Shown: in pieces, positions 63,783 through 64,000 of the stretch | Numbering within the stretch: the stretch's first letter is position 1 | Layout: each line of letters starts with the position of its first letter | Assembly: GCA_946811185.2 (NCBI GenBank) | Contig: OX328106.1 | Span: forward strand, 8,784,777 to 8,848,776 | Direction: 5' to 3' | Length of the DNA: 64,000 nt | From: Hippopus hippopus | Lineage: Eukaryota; Mollusca; Bivalvia; Cardiida; Cardiidae | Notes under the pieces: generated by a model | The model's input: the letters and a program-made list of their open reading frames with translations, nothing else | Told to the model about the DNA's origin: nothing | The model's database searches: none | Program-made: the position numbers and the translations under genes

Positions 63783-64000
63783 TTAATCCTTTACCACACA
63801 ATTTCCAGTTTTAATAAGCCAGAAAGAGAAGGCTTTTGAAATTATTGCAGGTAAAGGAGAAAATGCGTGCAACTAGCATTTTCTCCTTTTCCCACAATTT
63901 TTCCTACCCTATCAAAGACAGCGATCATCATTTGAGTTACATTTAATTTGTCTTGTGCAACAGCTTTCATTATTATTCCTTCAGCAAACAATCATGCTTT
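63783..64000 (-). mobile_element. TTAA-PAL copy reaching the window edge
   Basis: TTAATCCTTTACCACAC start and a palindrome with core ATGCGTGCAACTAGCAT. It is nearly complete, with its right end at or beyond 64000. Confidence 0.75.

Overview
The window looks like intronic DNA from a bivalve mollusc. It contains four exons of a cytoplasmic polyadenylation element-binding protein of the CPEB2/3/4 (Orb2-like) subfamily on the + strand. Most of the remaining DNA is mobile elements of kinds common in bivalves: tandem-core elements starting AGCTCACCTGAGC, tRNA-headed SINEs ending in CAATCAATCA, and a BEL/Pao retrotransposon. The species assignment is inference.

Host gene: exons at 21112-21217, 35172-35360, 43120-43209 and 63010-63128 join in phase (0-1, 1-1, 1-1, 1-0). 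They encode a stretch before RRM1 and most of RRM1. The gene's start lies upstream and RRM2 plus the ZZ zinc domain lie downstream of the window. The three complete introns are about 14.0, 7.8 and 19.8 kb. No other host gene, tRNA or rRNA gene was found.

Mobile DNA, left to right: (1) 1-21 kb has many copies of a 229-bp palindromic TTAA-ended element (called TTAA-PAL here), AGCTC-type tandem-core elements, a hAT-like element at 12759-14198 and repeat families D, E, G, H, J, K and L. (2) 21-35 kb has a second CAGGG-ended element, a 2.6-kb inverted-repeat structure, and a five-element nest at 30294-33893. (3) 36014-41931 is a structurally complete BEL/Pao retrotransposon with identical 174-bp LTRs, a GTTAC target duplication and one 1743-codon gag-pol frame. 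(4) 42-49 kb has dense TTAA-PAL copies. (5) 49020-54201 is a single TTAA-PAL copy split by a Harbinger-like element and an AGCTC element, both of which carry further insertions. (6) 54-64 kb has long fold-back elements, SINEs nested in SINEs, an inverted D element and the last CPEB exon.

The strongest candidate for an undescribed system is TTAA-PAL: about 50 copies or fragments in 64 kb. Each full copy is 225-231 bp with TTAA-C[C/T]CTTTACC ends and a central palindrome of up to 67 nt. An interrupted tandem repeat at 53281 shows directly that it duplicates TTAA on insertion, as piggyBac elements do. No autonomous partner is visible here. The AGCTC families share ends and insert at T|T with little or no target duplication, which resembles Helentron-type elements (inference). 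Repeat boundaries were read by eye; the older copies are approximate.
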